Shown: positions 49,856 to 58,452, numbered from the stretch's first letter. The stretch: 64,000 nucleotides of DNA from JAGQYH01 sp041393015 (GCA_041393015.1 JAWKKV010000007.1:1-64000); one strand, 5' to 3'. A program made the numbers and translations. The notes: generated from the sequence alone by a model not told the origin.

Positions 49856-50608
49856 CTATCTGGTTTTAGTGCATCGTATTTCTAACCATTCTGCCGGCCA
49901 AAATTCTTCAAAACCTTTGAATATTTCAATATGCTGATCTTCTTCAAATGCGGCACGAATAGACGTGTCATCGTCAAAATCAAATTTTTTGATGAATTCA
50001 ATTTCAAAGTCTAATGAGCGTAAAGTTTCTATTACCGGAATCAATCTCAACGTGTTGTAGCAATAATTGTCATTCATCCTACCAATAACGGTTTCTACTT
50101 TTTGTTGAAATGCCTCATCTTTTGATTCTTTTTTAAAAAAATCTTTGATGTAAATAAATCCATTGGGTTTCACTAACTGAGCGGCTTCATTCAATACTTT
50201 TACGGGATCTTCCGCATGTCCTAAAGATTCCAAAAAAATAGCTCCATCAAAATCTAATGGAGAAAAGTACTGAGATAAATGATGAAAATCACCTTTTTGA
50301 ATATTCACCCGAGAAGATAAACGCTTTGATCTTATCTTTTCATTTGCTTTCTCAACCTGTACATCAGAGATGGTGACTCCTTCAATAGAAACATTTACTT
50401 TATTGGCGAAATAAACAGCCGGACCGCCCACTCCACAACCTGCATCAAGAATTTTTTGACCTTTTTTGAAGCCAATACTGCTTCTTAAATAGGATAGTAA
50501 TTTTCGATTAGATTTAGGTCTAAATGCCTGAATCACTTCACCATATATTCTAAGATAAGTTTCAGTTGTGCGATCGTAGTAGGATGCTATTTCTTCAGCT
50601 TTGCTCAT
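49856..50608 (-). CDS. SAM-dependent methyltransferase (tocopherol/sterol-MT-like class I)
   Basis: 250 residues, intact. AEEIASYYDRTTETYLRIYG is the family N-terminal helix; LDAGCGVGGPAVYFANKV is SAM motif I, VEGVTISDVQVEKA-type sequence (IEGVTISDVQ) follows, GDFHHL is motif II, and FDGAIFLESLGHAEDPVKVL with LVKPNGFIYIKDFF completes the Methyltransf_11/25 fold. Substrate unknown; adjacency to the UbiA-like gene suggests methylation of a prenylated ring. Confidence 0.85.
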   Translation of the reverse strand: MSKAEEIASYYDRTTETYLRIYGEVIQAFRPKSNRKLLSYLRSSIGFKKGQKILDAGCGVGGPAVYFANKVNVSIEGVTISDVQVEKANEKIRSKRLSSRVNIQKGDFHHLSQYFSPLDFDGAIFLESLGHAEDPVKVLNEAAQLVKPNGFIYIKDFFKKESKDEAFQQKVETVIGRMNDNYCYNTLRLIPVIETLRSLDFEIEFIKKFDFDDDTSIRAAFEEDQHIEIFKGFEEFWPAEWLEIRCTKTR

Positions 50609-50716
50609 ACACTAATGTGAACTAAATATTGCGGTTAATATTAAAAGTAATTGATTGAATGTAAACATTCTTGCGAATAAATGTATTTTTAATTCTTTAA
50701 ATAAAATCAGAAATAA

Positions 50717-51160
50717 ATGACTAAAAATACTATTTATAGAATATTCATCTTATTTGTTGCTATTCTAATTACTACAAATTGCAGTAAAACAACGCCTCAA
50801 AAATCAAATAGTACTGAAATTACTCAACCGGCAGAAGAGGTTAAAGAAGAAAAGCCATCTAAGGATTGGGAATCTATCTTAGATCAGTTAGATGGACAGT
50901 GGGTTTCTTACGACAATACATCTGAAGATAAGGTTCAACTCGAATTCAATACCACTGTGATGCAGCTGCACATCAAAGACAGCAATGGAAATTTTACTTT
51001 TAATATTGAGGTAAAAGACGATCAAATACTATCTTCTAATGAAGGCGTTGTAGTAAACAAAGCTACCATTTTAGCAATCGATGATAAATTTCTGACAGTA
51101 TCAGTATATGATATTTTCAGTCAAACTACATCTAAACTTGTATTTCAGAAAATACAATAA
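50717..51160 (+). CDS. Small lipoprotein of unknown function
   Basis: 147 residues, intact. The leader IFILFVAILITTNC places a lipid-anchored Cys near residue 22, followed by a flexible Ser/Thr/Glu/Lys linker to about residue 50 and a compact beta-rich domain (LDGQWVSYDNTSEDKVQLEF; DSNGNFTFNIEVKDDQ; FSQTTSKLVFQKIQ) reminiscent of lipocalin-like lipoproteins. Divergent from the methyltransferase gene. No motif allows a function. Confidence 0.7.
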   Translation: MTKNTIYRIFILFVAILITTNCSKTTPQKSNSTEITQPAEEVKEEKPSKDWESILDQLDGQWVSYDNTSEDKVQLEFNTTVMQLHIKDSNGNFTFNIEVKDDQILSSNEGVVVNKATILAIDDKFLTVSVYDIFSQTTSKLVFQKIQ

Positions 51161-51261
51161 TGCATCTAGGTTAGATTTAAATATTATTTGGTAAGTATTA
51201 GCAAATGAGATATTTTTAATAAGAAGTATTATAGAACAAACTTATAATTATTGTTAATTGA

Positions 51262-51417
51262 ATGCCTATGGAATCACTCAAAGAACTATATCAATTTTTA
51301 ATGGAACGAAAAAAATGGTGGTTAACGCCAATCATTTTGGTATTGATTCTATTAGGCATCTTGATGATTGTAGGCGGAAGTAGTGCAGTGGCACCATTTG
51401 TTTACACCATTTTTTAA
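51262..51417 (+). CDS. DUF5989-family membrane microprotein (51 aa)
   Basis: MPMESLKELYQFLMERKKWW, a single transmembrane helix (PIILVLILLGILMIVGG) and the closing SSAVAPFVYTIF match the very conserved DUF5989 proteins of Bacteroidota and cyanobacteria. The start could be the second Met (51268). These microproteins usually sit beside a SxtJ-like membrane protein and a carbamoyltransferase; neither is visible here, so this copy is an orphan. Intact and about 60 bp from the left end of the IS3-family element. Confidence 0.8.
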   Translation: MPMESLKELYQFLMERKKWWLTPIILVLILLGILMIVGGSSAVAPFVYTIF

Positions 51418-51530
51418 GCGTCATTTCTAAGTCTGCAAAAGGTGTAGTACGTTCCACTTTAACTATTAACTAGAAGGTTTTGTCCCGTCCTAAAAAACCG
51501 TTACAGTTTTTAAAGGATTAAAATTAATAA

Positions 51531-52541
51531 TTAAACAGCAGCAAAAACGTTTTTGCTGCTGTTTTTCGTTTTATAGGTTCTAATTTTTATTGAGTTTTGG
51601 TTATGCATTTTTTCAGGTGTCATCATATAGCAAGAATAGTGAGGTCTTTTCTTGTTGTAAATTTCGATACTGTTTTTTACTAACAAATTCATTGTTTCAA
51701 TTTTACTTGGTTTGCTATTTCTAATAAATTCTTGTTTCAATATTCCGTTGATTCTTTCAGCTACTGAATTTTGATAGGGATCATAGCTTTCTGTCATACT
51801 GCATTTTATACCATTCTTATTTAATAGCTTTTGATAATCATTCCCGCAATATTGCAAACCCCGATCTGAGTGATGAACCAGCTCTTCTTGTTTATATTTT
51901 CTTTTTCTAATAGCCATTTTTAATGCTCTAACTGAACCACTTACATCTAAGCTATTAGAGACATCATAACCAACAATCATTTTCGAATAAGCATCTGTTA
52001 CTAAAGCTAAATACATCGGATTTAGACGGGAACCAATGTGAGTTATATCTGCTACCCATAATTGTTCAGGTCGATTGAGTTCTAAGTGTTCTACTAAATT
52101 CTTGTGTTTTCGAAAACGATGATGGGAGTTGGTAGTAATATGATATTGTCTTTTAGGCTTAATATCTAAATGGTTGGCTTTCATTATTCTAAATAACTGA
52201 TCTCTGCCAACACCTAATTCTCGTAAATGACTATATAATAGATGGTATAATTTTCTTGTTCCAATCATTGGCATTTGCTTACGCACTTCTTTTACTAATT
52301 CTACTACTCTAAAAGCTCTTTGACGTCGTTTCTTAGTAGAGCGTAGTGATCTGTAATAAACCTGTCTGCTTACCCGAGTAATCTACAGGTAGCTGTTAAA
52401 CTTTCTTTGTATTCTTTTCTGAAGAGGTCGATTGCTCGGGTATAGAGTTTTTTCGTATTGGAATATCATACTCCTTTTCTGCTAATTCTATTATCATGTC
52501 AAACATGACGGCTTTCTTATCGGCTTGTTCAACTTGTTTTT
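51531..52541 (-). pseudogene. IS3-family transposase OrfB, integrase core, N-terminus frameshifted
   Basis: The 251-residue open part (52286-51531) has the DDE retroviral-integrase core: WVADITHIG (Asp1), LVHHSDRGLQY (Asp2) and NSVAERINGILKQEF (Glu), with the HTH_21 segment MIGTRKLYHLLYS. The N-terminal 80 codons need two one-base corrections (KNTKKV then stop should read on as SLTATCRLLG; then RQVYYRSLRSTKKRRQRA). OrfB would normally be made as an OrfAB fusion by -1 frameshifting. With the two extra shifts it looks inactive as given. Confidence 0.8.
51533..51564. terminator. Perfect 32-bp palindrome at the end of OrfB
   Basis: aaacagcagcaaaaac is followed directly by its reverse complement. 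It covers the last codons and stop of OrfB (NVFAAV-stop). On both strands the stem is followed by T/A-rich sequence, so it could act as a two-way terminator shielding the element from outside transcription. Confidence 0.5.
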
Positions 52542-52829
52542 CTAAAAAAGCTTTTGCTTTTCCAATAGACGAACCTTTTGCTCAAGTTCAATTAATTTTT
52601 GTTCTTGTGATTTAGGCATATATGATGGAGTTTGATTCTCCCAGTCAAAATTACCAAATTTACGAAGCCAGTTTACAATTGTTGATCGAGACTGAATGCC
52701 ATATTTCCGCTTTGCTGCATGAGTAGATAGCTCTCCTCTTTCTATCTCGTAAACAACTTGCAACTTAAATGACATAGAATAGTCGCGCTGAGTGCGCTTT
52801 ACGTAGGGAGTTTTTTGATTGTCTTTCAT
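52542..52829 (-). CDS. IS3-family transposase OrfA (helix-turn-helix)
   Basis: 95 residues, intact. RDYSMSFKLQVVYEIERGEL and STHAAKRKYGIQSRSTIVNW form the HTH that binds the element ends; the C-terminal KLIELEQKVRLLEKQK is the leucine-zipper. It ends at a TAG right after a run of six T on the coding strand (CTTTTTTAG); a -1 slip there gives AFLEKQVEQADKKAV, the start of OrfB, so this is the probable programmed frameshift site. Confidence 0.85.
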   Translation of the reverse strand: MKDNQKTPYVKRTQRDYSMSFKLQVVYEIERGELSTHAAKRKYGIQSRSTIVNWLRKFGNFDWENQTPSYMPKSQEQKLIELEQKVRLLEKQKLF

Positions 52830-52883
52830 AACCTTCTGTTTTGTGTAACGCTATTTCAGGACTAGACATTTTATAAAATTAAA

Positions 52884-52913
52884 AAAGCCATCCGTCAGTT
52901 GACGGATGGCTTT
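52884..52913 (-). terminator. Rho-independent terminator of the histone-like gene
   Basis: A 14-bp perfect stem (aaagccatccgtca / tgacggatggcttt) with a 2-nt loop, followed on the minus strand by a run of T. It lies about 30 bp after the stop of the gene ending at 52942. Confidence 0.8.
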
Positions 52914-52941
52914 CATCTTTATTAAAACTCTTAACCAATTA

Positions 52942-53826
52942 TTACTTTGTAGCTTCTTCTACTTTCTTTTCTACTGCTACTGCTGTTTTCTTAGCAGTTG
53001 TTGCAGCTTTTTTAGTTGCAGTTGTTGCCTTTTTTGCTACTGTTTTAGCAGTAGTTTCAGCTTTCTTAGCTGTAGTAGCTGCTGTTTTCTTTGCAGTTGT
53101 AGTAGCTTTCTTTGCTGCAGTAGTTGTTTTCTTAGCTGCAGTTTTAGTAGCTGTTTCTGCTTTTTTAGCAGTCGTTGCAGCTGTTTTCTTTGCAGTTGTT
53201 GCTGCTTTCTTAGTTGCCGTTGTTGCCTTTTTAGCAGCAGTTGCAGTTGTCTTTTTAGCTGCAGTAGCTGTTTTCTTTACAGCTGTAGTTGCTTTCTTAG
53301 TTGTTTTCTTAGCAGCAGTAGTTGCTTCTTTAGTTGCTTTTTTTGCTGTTTTCTTAGCAGTTTTTTCTGCTTTTCCAGTAGCTTTTTCAAAAGCATCTTT
53401 TGCTTTCTCAGCAGCTTCTTTAACTTCTTCTACTGCGTCTTCTGCTAAACCTTCTACAGTTGATACAATCTTCTTAGCTGTTTTTCCTAATTTTTCAACG
53501 ATATCGTTAGCAGCACCATTTTTGTCTTTACCATTTAACTGATCTTGTAAATAGTGGAACATATGGTCAACTCTTTCTTTTACTTCATCAATTACGTTTT
53601 CTGTTTCTGCTAAAAAAGTATCTCTTACTTTTTCTACATCTACAGCTTTACTATATTTTGAAGATAATTTCTCAGCATACTGATTGAAAACTTCTTTTTG
53701 TCCTTCAACCTGTGTTCTGATGTCATTAGTTAAACTTTCAACGTTTGTTTTCACTTCATCAATTCTTGAATTTAAATCATTCATTAATTTATCGAAAGCG
53801 TCTTGAAATTTTTCTTTAGTACTCAT
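52942..53826 (-). CDS. Histone-H1-like protein: coiled-coil head plus AAKKT-repeat tail
   Basis: 294 residues, intact. Residues 1 to ~145 are charged amphipathic helix without membrane segments (RIDEVKTNVESLTNDIRTQV; VDVEKVRDTFLAETENVIDE). From ~150 the protein is almost only Lys, Ala and Thr, in repeats of the AAKKTxxxAKKA kind, ending VEKKVEEATK. Such tails are found in bacterial H1-like (Hc1/AlgP-type) nucleoid proteins and bind DNA without sequence preference; DNA binding here is inferred. The head is related to the whole of the protein at 54223-54531, and both genes share a promoter-like leader. Single-gene unit closed by a strong terminator. Confidence 0.75.
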   Translation of the reverse strand: MSTKEKFQDAFDKLMNDLNSRIDEVKTNVESLTNDIRTQVEGQKEVFNQYAEKLSSKYSKAVDVEKVRDTFLAETENVIDEVKERVDHMFHYLQDQLNGKDKNGAANDIVEKLGKTAKKIVSTVEGLAEDAVEEVKEAAEKAKDAFEKATGKAEKTAKKTAKKATKEATTAAKKTTKKATTAVKKTATAAKKTTATAAKKATTATKKAATTAKKTAATTAKKAETATKTAAKKTTTAAKKATTTAKKTAATTAKKAETTAKTVAKKATTATKKAATTAKKTAVAVEKKVEEATK

Positions 53827-53849
53827 AATTTTCGTTTATTTTATTGATG

Positions 53850-53857
53850 TAAAGGTA
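53850..53857 (-). promoter_or_regulatory. Promoter-like -7 box of the histone-like gene
   Basis: TACCTTTA, one mismatch from the Bacteroidota TAnnTTTG box, followed by the leader catcaataaaata before the ATG at 53826. The gene at 54531 has nearly the same arrangement (see 54553-54560). No TTG was found 19-20 bp upstream, so it is only tentative. Confidence 0.35.
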
Positions 53858-54174
53858 CGAGAGGACTATTAATTACTCTTTAAAGACCTTTTAACAAAAT
53901 TTGATAATAAAATGTGGTTTTCATGAAATCAATACCATCAAGATGTTACAAGCTTTTGAATTTAAGGTTATGATGGCAAGCCGCTTTCGATATTTATTGG
54001 CTTGCAGCTTATATTACCAAAAACAAACCCCTTAACATTGACAATTATCTGTGTTAAAACAATGCACCATTATTTTAAACACAGTACTTCAATCCTCAAT
54101 AATTTATCGACAAGTAAAAGTAAATCATTCCATTTTACATCGTTTAAATAGCAAATGCATGCTTGAAAAATAAA

Positions 54175-54200
54175 AAAGGCTATCCATATAGATAGCCTTT
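54175..54200 (-). terminator. Rho-independent terminator of the small coiled-coil gene
   Basis: aaaggctatc and gatagccttt form a 10-bp stem around a 6-nt loop; on the minus strand it is followed by TTTATTTTTC. It lies 22 bp after the stop at 54223. The block 53858-54174 between it and the histone-like gene holds no gene. Confidence 0.75.
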
Positions 54201-54222
54201 GCAAATTTGTTTAGATCAAGTC

Positions 54223-54531
54223 TTATTTGGCTTTTGAAACCGTATCTTTCATAATGTCTAACAATCTATCTACTGAAGTTTTAACATCATTAATAACAAA
54301 GCCAGCTTCTTCTTTCACATCATTTAAAATAGCCTCCGAATCAAAAATCTTTTTCCCTTTTGCTTCTAATCTGCTTTTATAAGTTTTAAGATTTTCTGAC
54401 TGAACATCTAACTCTTTACCAAAAACATCTTTAAAGCTATTGAAGTTCTCTTTTATTTCTTCGGCTTTGCCGTTTACTTCTACCAATAATGAATCTACTG
54501 ATTCCTTAAATTTAGATAATACATCTTCCAT
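54223..54531 (-). CDS. Small coiled-coil protein, paralogue of the histone-like head domain
   Basis: 102 residues, intact. FKESVDSLLVEVNGKAEEIK, then ENLKTYKSRLEAKGKK and VINDVKTSVDRLLDIMKDTV align along their length with FDKLMNDLNSRIDEVKTNVE, NQYAEKLSSKYSK and VIDEVKERVDHMFHYLQDQL of the histone-like protein, but the Lys/Ala/Thr tail is absent. Probably cytoplasmic and helical; it might dimerise with the tailed protein and tune it (inference). Own promoter-like box and terminator; separated from the tailed gene by 400 bp. Confidence 0.7.
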   Translation of the reverse strand: MEDVLSKFKESVDSLLVEVNGKAEEIKENFNSFKDVFGKELDVQSENLKTYKSRLEAKGKKIFDSEAILNDVKEEAGFVINDVKTSVDRLLDIMKDTVSKAK

Positions 54532-54552
54532 AGTTGTTCTATTTTATTGATG

Positions 54553-54560
54553 CAAAGTTA
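54553..54560 (-). promoter_or_regulatory. TAnnTTTG -7 box of the small coiled-coil gene
   Basis: TAACTTTG, a perfect match to the Bacteroidota -7 consensus, 21 bp before the ATG at 54531, followed by catcaataaaatag, as in front of the histone-like gene. A TTG at the ideal -33 spacing is lacking. Confidence 0.5.
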
Positions 54561-54751
54561 GAATGCAACGCTCTATAATTTCGTTAAAGCAACTTTACTA
54601 AAAAGCACTTAAATGAAGTACTTAGAGTTACGAATACTTAAAGTACCTTAAGTTGTTTTTGATGACGACGTTATTTTCTCTTATTCAAGCGTATCAACAA
54701 TCATAATTACAACTTTAAAGCACTCGAAACTTTAGCTCAATCGTAACTTCT

Positions 54752-57364
54752 TTAATCCAAATCCAAAATTTCATTGATAGCAAAAACTACATGCTTTCTG
54801 TGCGCTTTGGTAGATTCATTAGGTGATTGTGCTCCTCCTATTTTACTTTTTATTTTATTCAATTCATTTAATGCTGCGGATTGCGAGATGTAATCATATC
54901 CACTTTTATCTGCCAATATACTGCCCAATCTATTCACATACTCTAGTTGTATGTTTTGACGATAAGTATTCACACTCGTCTTCATATCTGCATCAAAAAT
55001 AGATTTTGTTAAATCAGACATCATTTCTGCTACAGAATATTTGTTTCCGTATAATTCCGTATCCGTTAAACGCTCTAAAACATTCTGATGTAATAAGTGA
55101 TCTAATAACCCTTTTTGAGCCACTAAAACTCTACTATGTAATTTGGGATCTTCACTTTGTGATCTAAAACCAAACCCTCTTCTTTGCATCTTCAAATAAT
55201 TAAGGATATCCGTATCAAATTGAAACGCACTAGGAGAAAAAGCATATTGATCTAATATGTTCATCGCTCTTTTTTGCTCAGCGTAAGGTACTGGCGTAAA
55301 AGGCTTGGCTCCAGGTTCTTGACCAACTCTTGAACGGTTTACATAAACCCCTCCAACATATCTACTAATCACATCTAATGCACCATCATAATTACCTGTT
55401 ACAGACAGATAGGCATTTCTCAACTCATGATAAGAGTCACCCTCTTTTAAAATATTCTCTTTCAATTTTGGCAAAGTTTGCTCTACCAATTTTATTCTTG
55501 ATAAGGAAAATGCAATAGGATCAGAAGACAAATCACCAATATTATATCTTGGATCAATTCCTCTTCCCGGAGCACGCATATCGTCAGCATCATTACCAAA
55601 ACACAATTGAGGATCAGAAGATTTAGCTAATATTTTTTCCAAACCTACTTTCTCCTCTGTTGGACTATTAAATTCTGTATAACCGTACTGTATAGCCCAA
55701 ATGTCATAAACACCAGGTTGATTCAAAGCAAATTCTCCTTGCTTCTCTCTATCTAACGAAACATTGGTAGCATGATAATCCATCACAGAAGAAGCAATAC
55801 CATTCTTTCCTCCAATATTAGGATCGTTCATTTCATCTATTGAATACAAGTAACTACCACAAAAATTATGACTTAAACCCAATGTATGACCCAATTCATG
55901 TAAGATTAATCTCTGTAACCAATCATTAACCATTTTACTTTTGGCAGCTTCATCCATACCCATTGCATCCATAGCGTATGTACTGAACAAATTTTCATTT
56001 AAAGCCTGTAAGCCGGCCGTACAATAATGTTCATCAGCATTATGTATCGCCATATCTACCTCTTCCATCAAGTCCATCGCTGCTAAATCAAAATACTTTT
56101 CAAATCTCAATCTATTGGTTAGATAAACAAACTCTAGCATTACATCAGCACTTATTATTTGTCCTGTTCTAGGATTCGATAAGCTTGGACCATAGCCTCC
56201 AAATGGCGGATTGGGTGAAGATGTCCAACGCATTACATTGTATCTTATATCTCCAGCATCCCAATCGGCTGTATCCGGCTGAACTTTCACTTGTAAAGCA
56301 TTTTTAAAACCTGCCTTTTCAAAAGCTTGATTCCACTTTAAAGCACCTTCCATAATAATACTTCTAATTTCTACCGGAGTTGTATTTTCTATCCACCAAA
56401 CTATTGGCTCTACCGGTTCAGATATTTCTGCTGAAGGATCTTTCTTTGTCAAATACCACCTTTTTATAACATCTCTGTAAGGTGTATGACTCATTGACGT
56501 TTGATCAGTGATTTTATCCGTAAAATACCCCACTCTTGAATCTTCTAATCTCGGTTTGAAATCGTTTTCAGGAATAGCTATAAAACTATGCTGTATTGTA
56601 ATGGAAGTATATCTTGCATTGGTTACAGCATCACCACCATCGTAAGATGGATAAGGGTTCTCAAAAGCGTAATCTACAACTACATCTAAATTTTCTGGGT
56701 AATTTTTAATCGCTAAATATTTACTTTTTGATTTGCTTAGTTTCCCCAAATTAAATCCAGCTGAAGAGGTTGAATTTGGACTAGGCTTTACTTGATTTAT
56801 GGTTTCTCCCATAAATAGTTCATCAGAAGCAATTAAATATGTTGCTTTCTTTTCTGCTGAGGTATCTCTACTCATACCCATAATTTTTCCTGAATAAACA
56901 ATGGGCTCATTAATGTTAGCCTTGTCCACTTTTGATAAAGCACTTTCAGGATCAAAATAATAAGCCGTGTTTTGTTCTACTAACTGGATTTGATCGTAAT
57001 ACTTCTCAATTTTAAATATTCTTATATCTCTATATAATCCTTTGAAAGCCTGAGCTTCTACAACACCATCTAATATGTGTTTAAAGTAGATGAATTCTTT
57101 TCCAATTTGATCTTCTGAAATTGACAAATAAGTGTCTCCATTGGTGGTGTCTTGATAAATCGTAAAAATTCCATCTATCTCTTTACACTTTTGAGTTACC
57201 TCTTTAATCTCTTTGTAGGGCGAATCTTCTTTTTTCTCCTTCACCACTACTTCAACAATATCTTCTCCTTTGATTTTTCTTTTCTTCTTATCTCCATCTC
57301 CAGCCGCAGATGCAGTAAATTGAATAACTAGTAACAAAAGAACTAAACTCGTTATACGCTTCAT
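54752..57364 (-). CDS. Secreted zinc metalloprotease (DUF5118/DUF5117/DUF4953 type)
   Basis: 870 residues, intact. Signal peptide ITSLVLLLLVIQFTASAAG, then a Lys-rich linker, the N-terminal DUF5118/5117-like region (GIFTIYQDTTNGDTYLSISE; IYFKHILDGVVEAQAFKGLY; AYYFDPESALSKVD) and a metzincin-like catalytic domain: H489-E-L-G-H493-TLGLS-H499 is the zinc site, with SSVMDYHATNVSL as the likely Met-turn. The C-terminal third carries DIWAIQYGYTEF and GGVYVNRSRVGQEPG, typical of this Bacteroidota family. Periplasmic or outer-surface protein breakdown is expected. Stands alone, 101 bp downstream of nothing on its strand but the DUF4846 gene's end. Confidence 0.85.
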   Translation of the reverse strand: MKRITSLVLLLLVIQFTASAAGDGDKKKRKIKGEDIVEVVVKEKKEDSPYKEIKEVTQKCKEIDGIFTIYQDTTNGDTYLSISEDQIGKEFIYFKHILDGVVEAQAFKGLYRDIRIFKIEKYYDQIQLVEQNTAYYFDPESALSKVDKANINEPIVYSGKIMGMSRDTSAEKKATYLIASDELFMGETINQVKPSPNSTSSAGFNLGKLSKSKSKYLAIKNYPENLDVVVDYAFENPYPSYDGGDAVTNARYTSITIQHSFIAIPENDFKPRLEDSRVGYFTDKITDQTSMSHTPYRDVIKRWYLTKKDPSAEISEPVEPIVWWIENTTPVEIRSIIMEGALKWNQAFEKAGFKNALQVKVQPDTADWDAGDIRYNVMRWTSSPNPPFGGYGPSLSNPRTGQIISADVMLEFVYLTNRLRFEKYFDLAAMDLMEEVDMAIHNADEHYCTAGLQALNENLFSTYAMDAMGMDEAAKSKMVNDWLQRLILHELGHTLGLSHNFCGSYLYSIDEMNDPNIGGKNGIASSVMDYHATNVSLDREKQGEFALNQPGVYDIWAIQYGYTEFNSPTEEKVGLEKILAKSSDPQLCFGNDADDMRAPGRGIDPRYNIGDLSSDPIAFSLSRIKLVEQTLPKLKENILKEGDSYHELRNAYLSVTGNYDGALDVISRYVGGVYVNRSRVGQEPGAKPFTPVPYAEQKRAMNILDQYAFSPSAFQFDTDILNYLKMQRRGFGFRSQSEDPKLHSRVLVAQKGLLDHLLHQNVLERLTDTELYGNKYSVAEMMSDLTKSIFDADMKTSVNTYRQNIQLEYVNRLGSILADKSGYDYISQSAALNELNKIKSKIGGAQSPNESTKAHRKHVVFAINEILDLD

Positions 57365-57465
57365 TATGTTTTATTTTGAATTTAATAACCGAAAATACTT
57401 CTTTATTGTTCGCCAAATAAAAAACTGAAACCTAAAATTTGTTAATTGAAATTTACATAATAGAC

Positions 57466-58452
57466 CTATTTAGTAAAACGCATTAAGTTGTCTTTTGTAA
57501 AACCATATTCCGGTGTTGTCACTCTTTGGCCTGTTGGTATCTCATACCAAGGTGATAATCTTTTATTTTCCAGGTTTTTAAGAATATGAATTTCTTGCGC
57601 CGGCATGTAACTTTGAGCAATCATAAAGATCTTTTTTTGAGTCGACTTTTCAATAGCAACATCTACCACTATTACAGCATGACCCGGAGAACCACCAATG
57701 ATGATAACATCTCCAATAGCGATATCATTGAAATCACTAACGAGCTGCAATTGCTTACTTAAACTCAAAGTACCTGCATAACTAAACACCAAATTCATAT
57801 AAGCTCTGAAGGTTTCATAGCTGTAACTTTGCTGTTCCGTTTTAGACCATGAAACTTTATTACCATTTATATTGGGTCGATAACCTTTGGCGTATTTATT
57901 AAAATCTATCCAGTCTCCATTGGTAAACATAAATGTGATATCATCGTATTGCTTGGCTTGATAAAGTTGCTCAGCTTTCAACCGCATTACTGCATCGGCG
58001 CACTGTTGCAAATCTCTTTTCCCAACATCTATTTTAATTATGGCATAATGCACATTTTGATTCCCTTTTTGTTCGCCATTAAATAAGTGAACTACATTAT
58101 CCAAAGTATCCAATGGAAGGCCTCTTAAATAAGTTGCAAAGTCGTTGTGATTTTCAACTCTTTCATAGTTAATGGGTAAAGGAATGTCTGAAATTTTGGA
58201 AGGGTTAAAATTAAAAACATGCGTTAATTGATCAGTATTTGCATGCTTAATTTCATTCAATATAGGTTCTGAGTTTGAATTATCTGAAGATTTACTACAA
58301 GATATATTCATCACTAAAACGCAACATAATAATAGGGAATAGCCCACCCTTAAACCCATCAAGGAGGGGAAACAACCCACCCCTAACCCCTCCAAGGAGG
58401 GGAATTTTACTCGTATTGCTTTCAACAAACGTTTCTTAAATCTACAACTCAC
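57466..58452 (-). CDS. DUF4846-family lipoprotein
   Basis: 328 residues from a GTG at 58452 that overlaps the TonB receptor stop by 11 bp. The family core is clear: LPLDTLDNVVHLFNGEQKGN, YAIIKIDVGKRDLQQCADAV, MRLKAEQLYQAKQYDDITFM, FTNGDWIDFNKYAKGYRP, and GDVIIIGGSPGHAVIVVDVA with a Gly-His pair. The first ~40 residues are encoded by two copies of a dispersed repeat (see 58342-58404); the lipoprotein leader SLLLCCVLVMNISC follows. ATG 58359 (residue 32), inside the second repeat copy, gives a normal-length signal peptide and may be the true start. Function unknown; envelope location. Confidence 0.8.
   Translation of the reverse strand: MSCRFKKRLLKAIRVKFPSLEGLGVGCFPSLMGLRVGYSLLLCCVLVMNISCSKSSDNSNSEPILNEIKHANTDQLTHVFNFNPSKISDIPLPINYERVENHNDFATYLRGLPLDTLDNVVHLFNGEQKGNQNVHYAIIKIDVGKRDLQQCADAVMRLKAEQLYQAKQYDDITFMFTNGDWIDFNKYAKGYRPNINGNKVSWSKTEQQSYSYETFRAYMNLVFSYAGTLSLSKQLQLVSDFNDIAIGDVIIIGGSPGHAVIVVDVAIEKSTQKKIFMIAQSYMPAQEIHILKNLENKRLSPWYEIPTGQRVTTPEYGFTKDNLMRFTK
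58342..58404 (-). repeat. Two tandem copies of a CCCCTCCTTGGAGGGG-type dispersed repeat
   Basis: On the minus strand, ttcccctccttggaggggtt followed by aggggtgggttg, then a diverged second copy ttcccctccttgatgggttt aagggtgggct. The palindromic core plus gggtggg tail resembles an interspersed repeat common in Bacteroidota genomes, normally between genes. Here both copies are in frame at the start of the DUF4846 gene and encode FPSLEGLGVGC and FPSLMGLRVGY. Confidence 0.75.

Larger units (their letters stand above)
51481..52868 (-). mobile_element. IS3-family insertion sequence (1388 bp)
   Basis: Imperfect 25-bp ends (19 of 25 matching): left tgtcccgtcc...gttaca at 51481-51505, right (reverse complement) tgtctagtcc...gttaca at 52868-52844, both beginning TG as in IS3. 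TTT flanks both sides (51478-51480 and 52869-52871), a possible 3-bp target duplication. Contains orfA and orfB on the minus strand. It landed between the DUF5989 gene and the terminator of the histone-like gene, 15 bp from the hairpin. Confidence 0.85.

Noticed and set aside
52906..53448. Cys/Ser/Phe-rich 180-residue frame on the + strand
   Set aside because: Exact antisense of the Lys/Ala/Thr repeats of the histone-like gene; no leader and a composition that only reflects the repeat.
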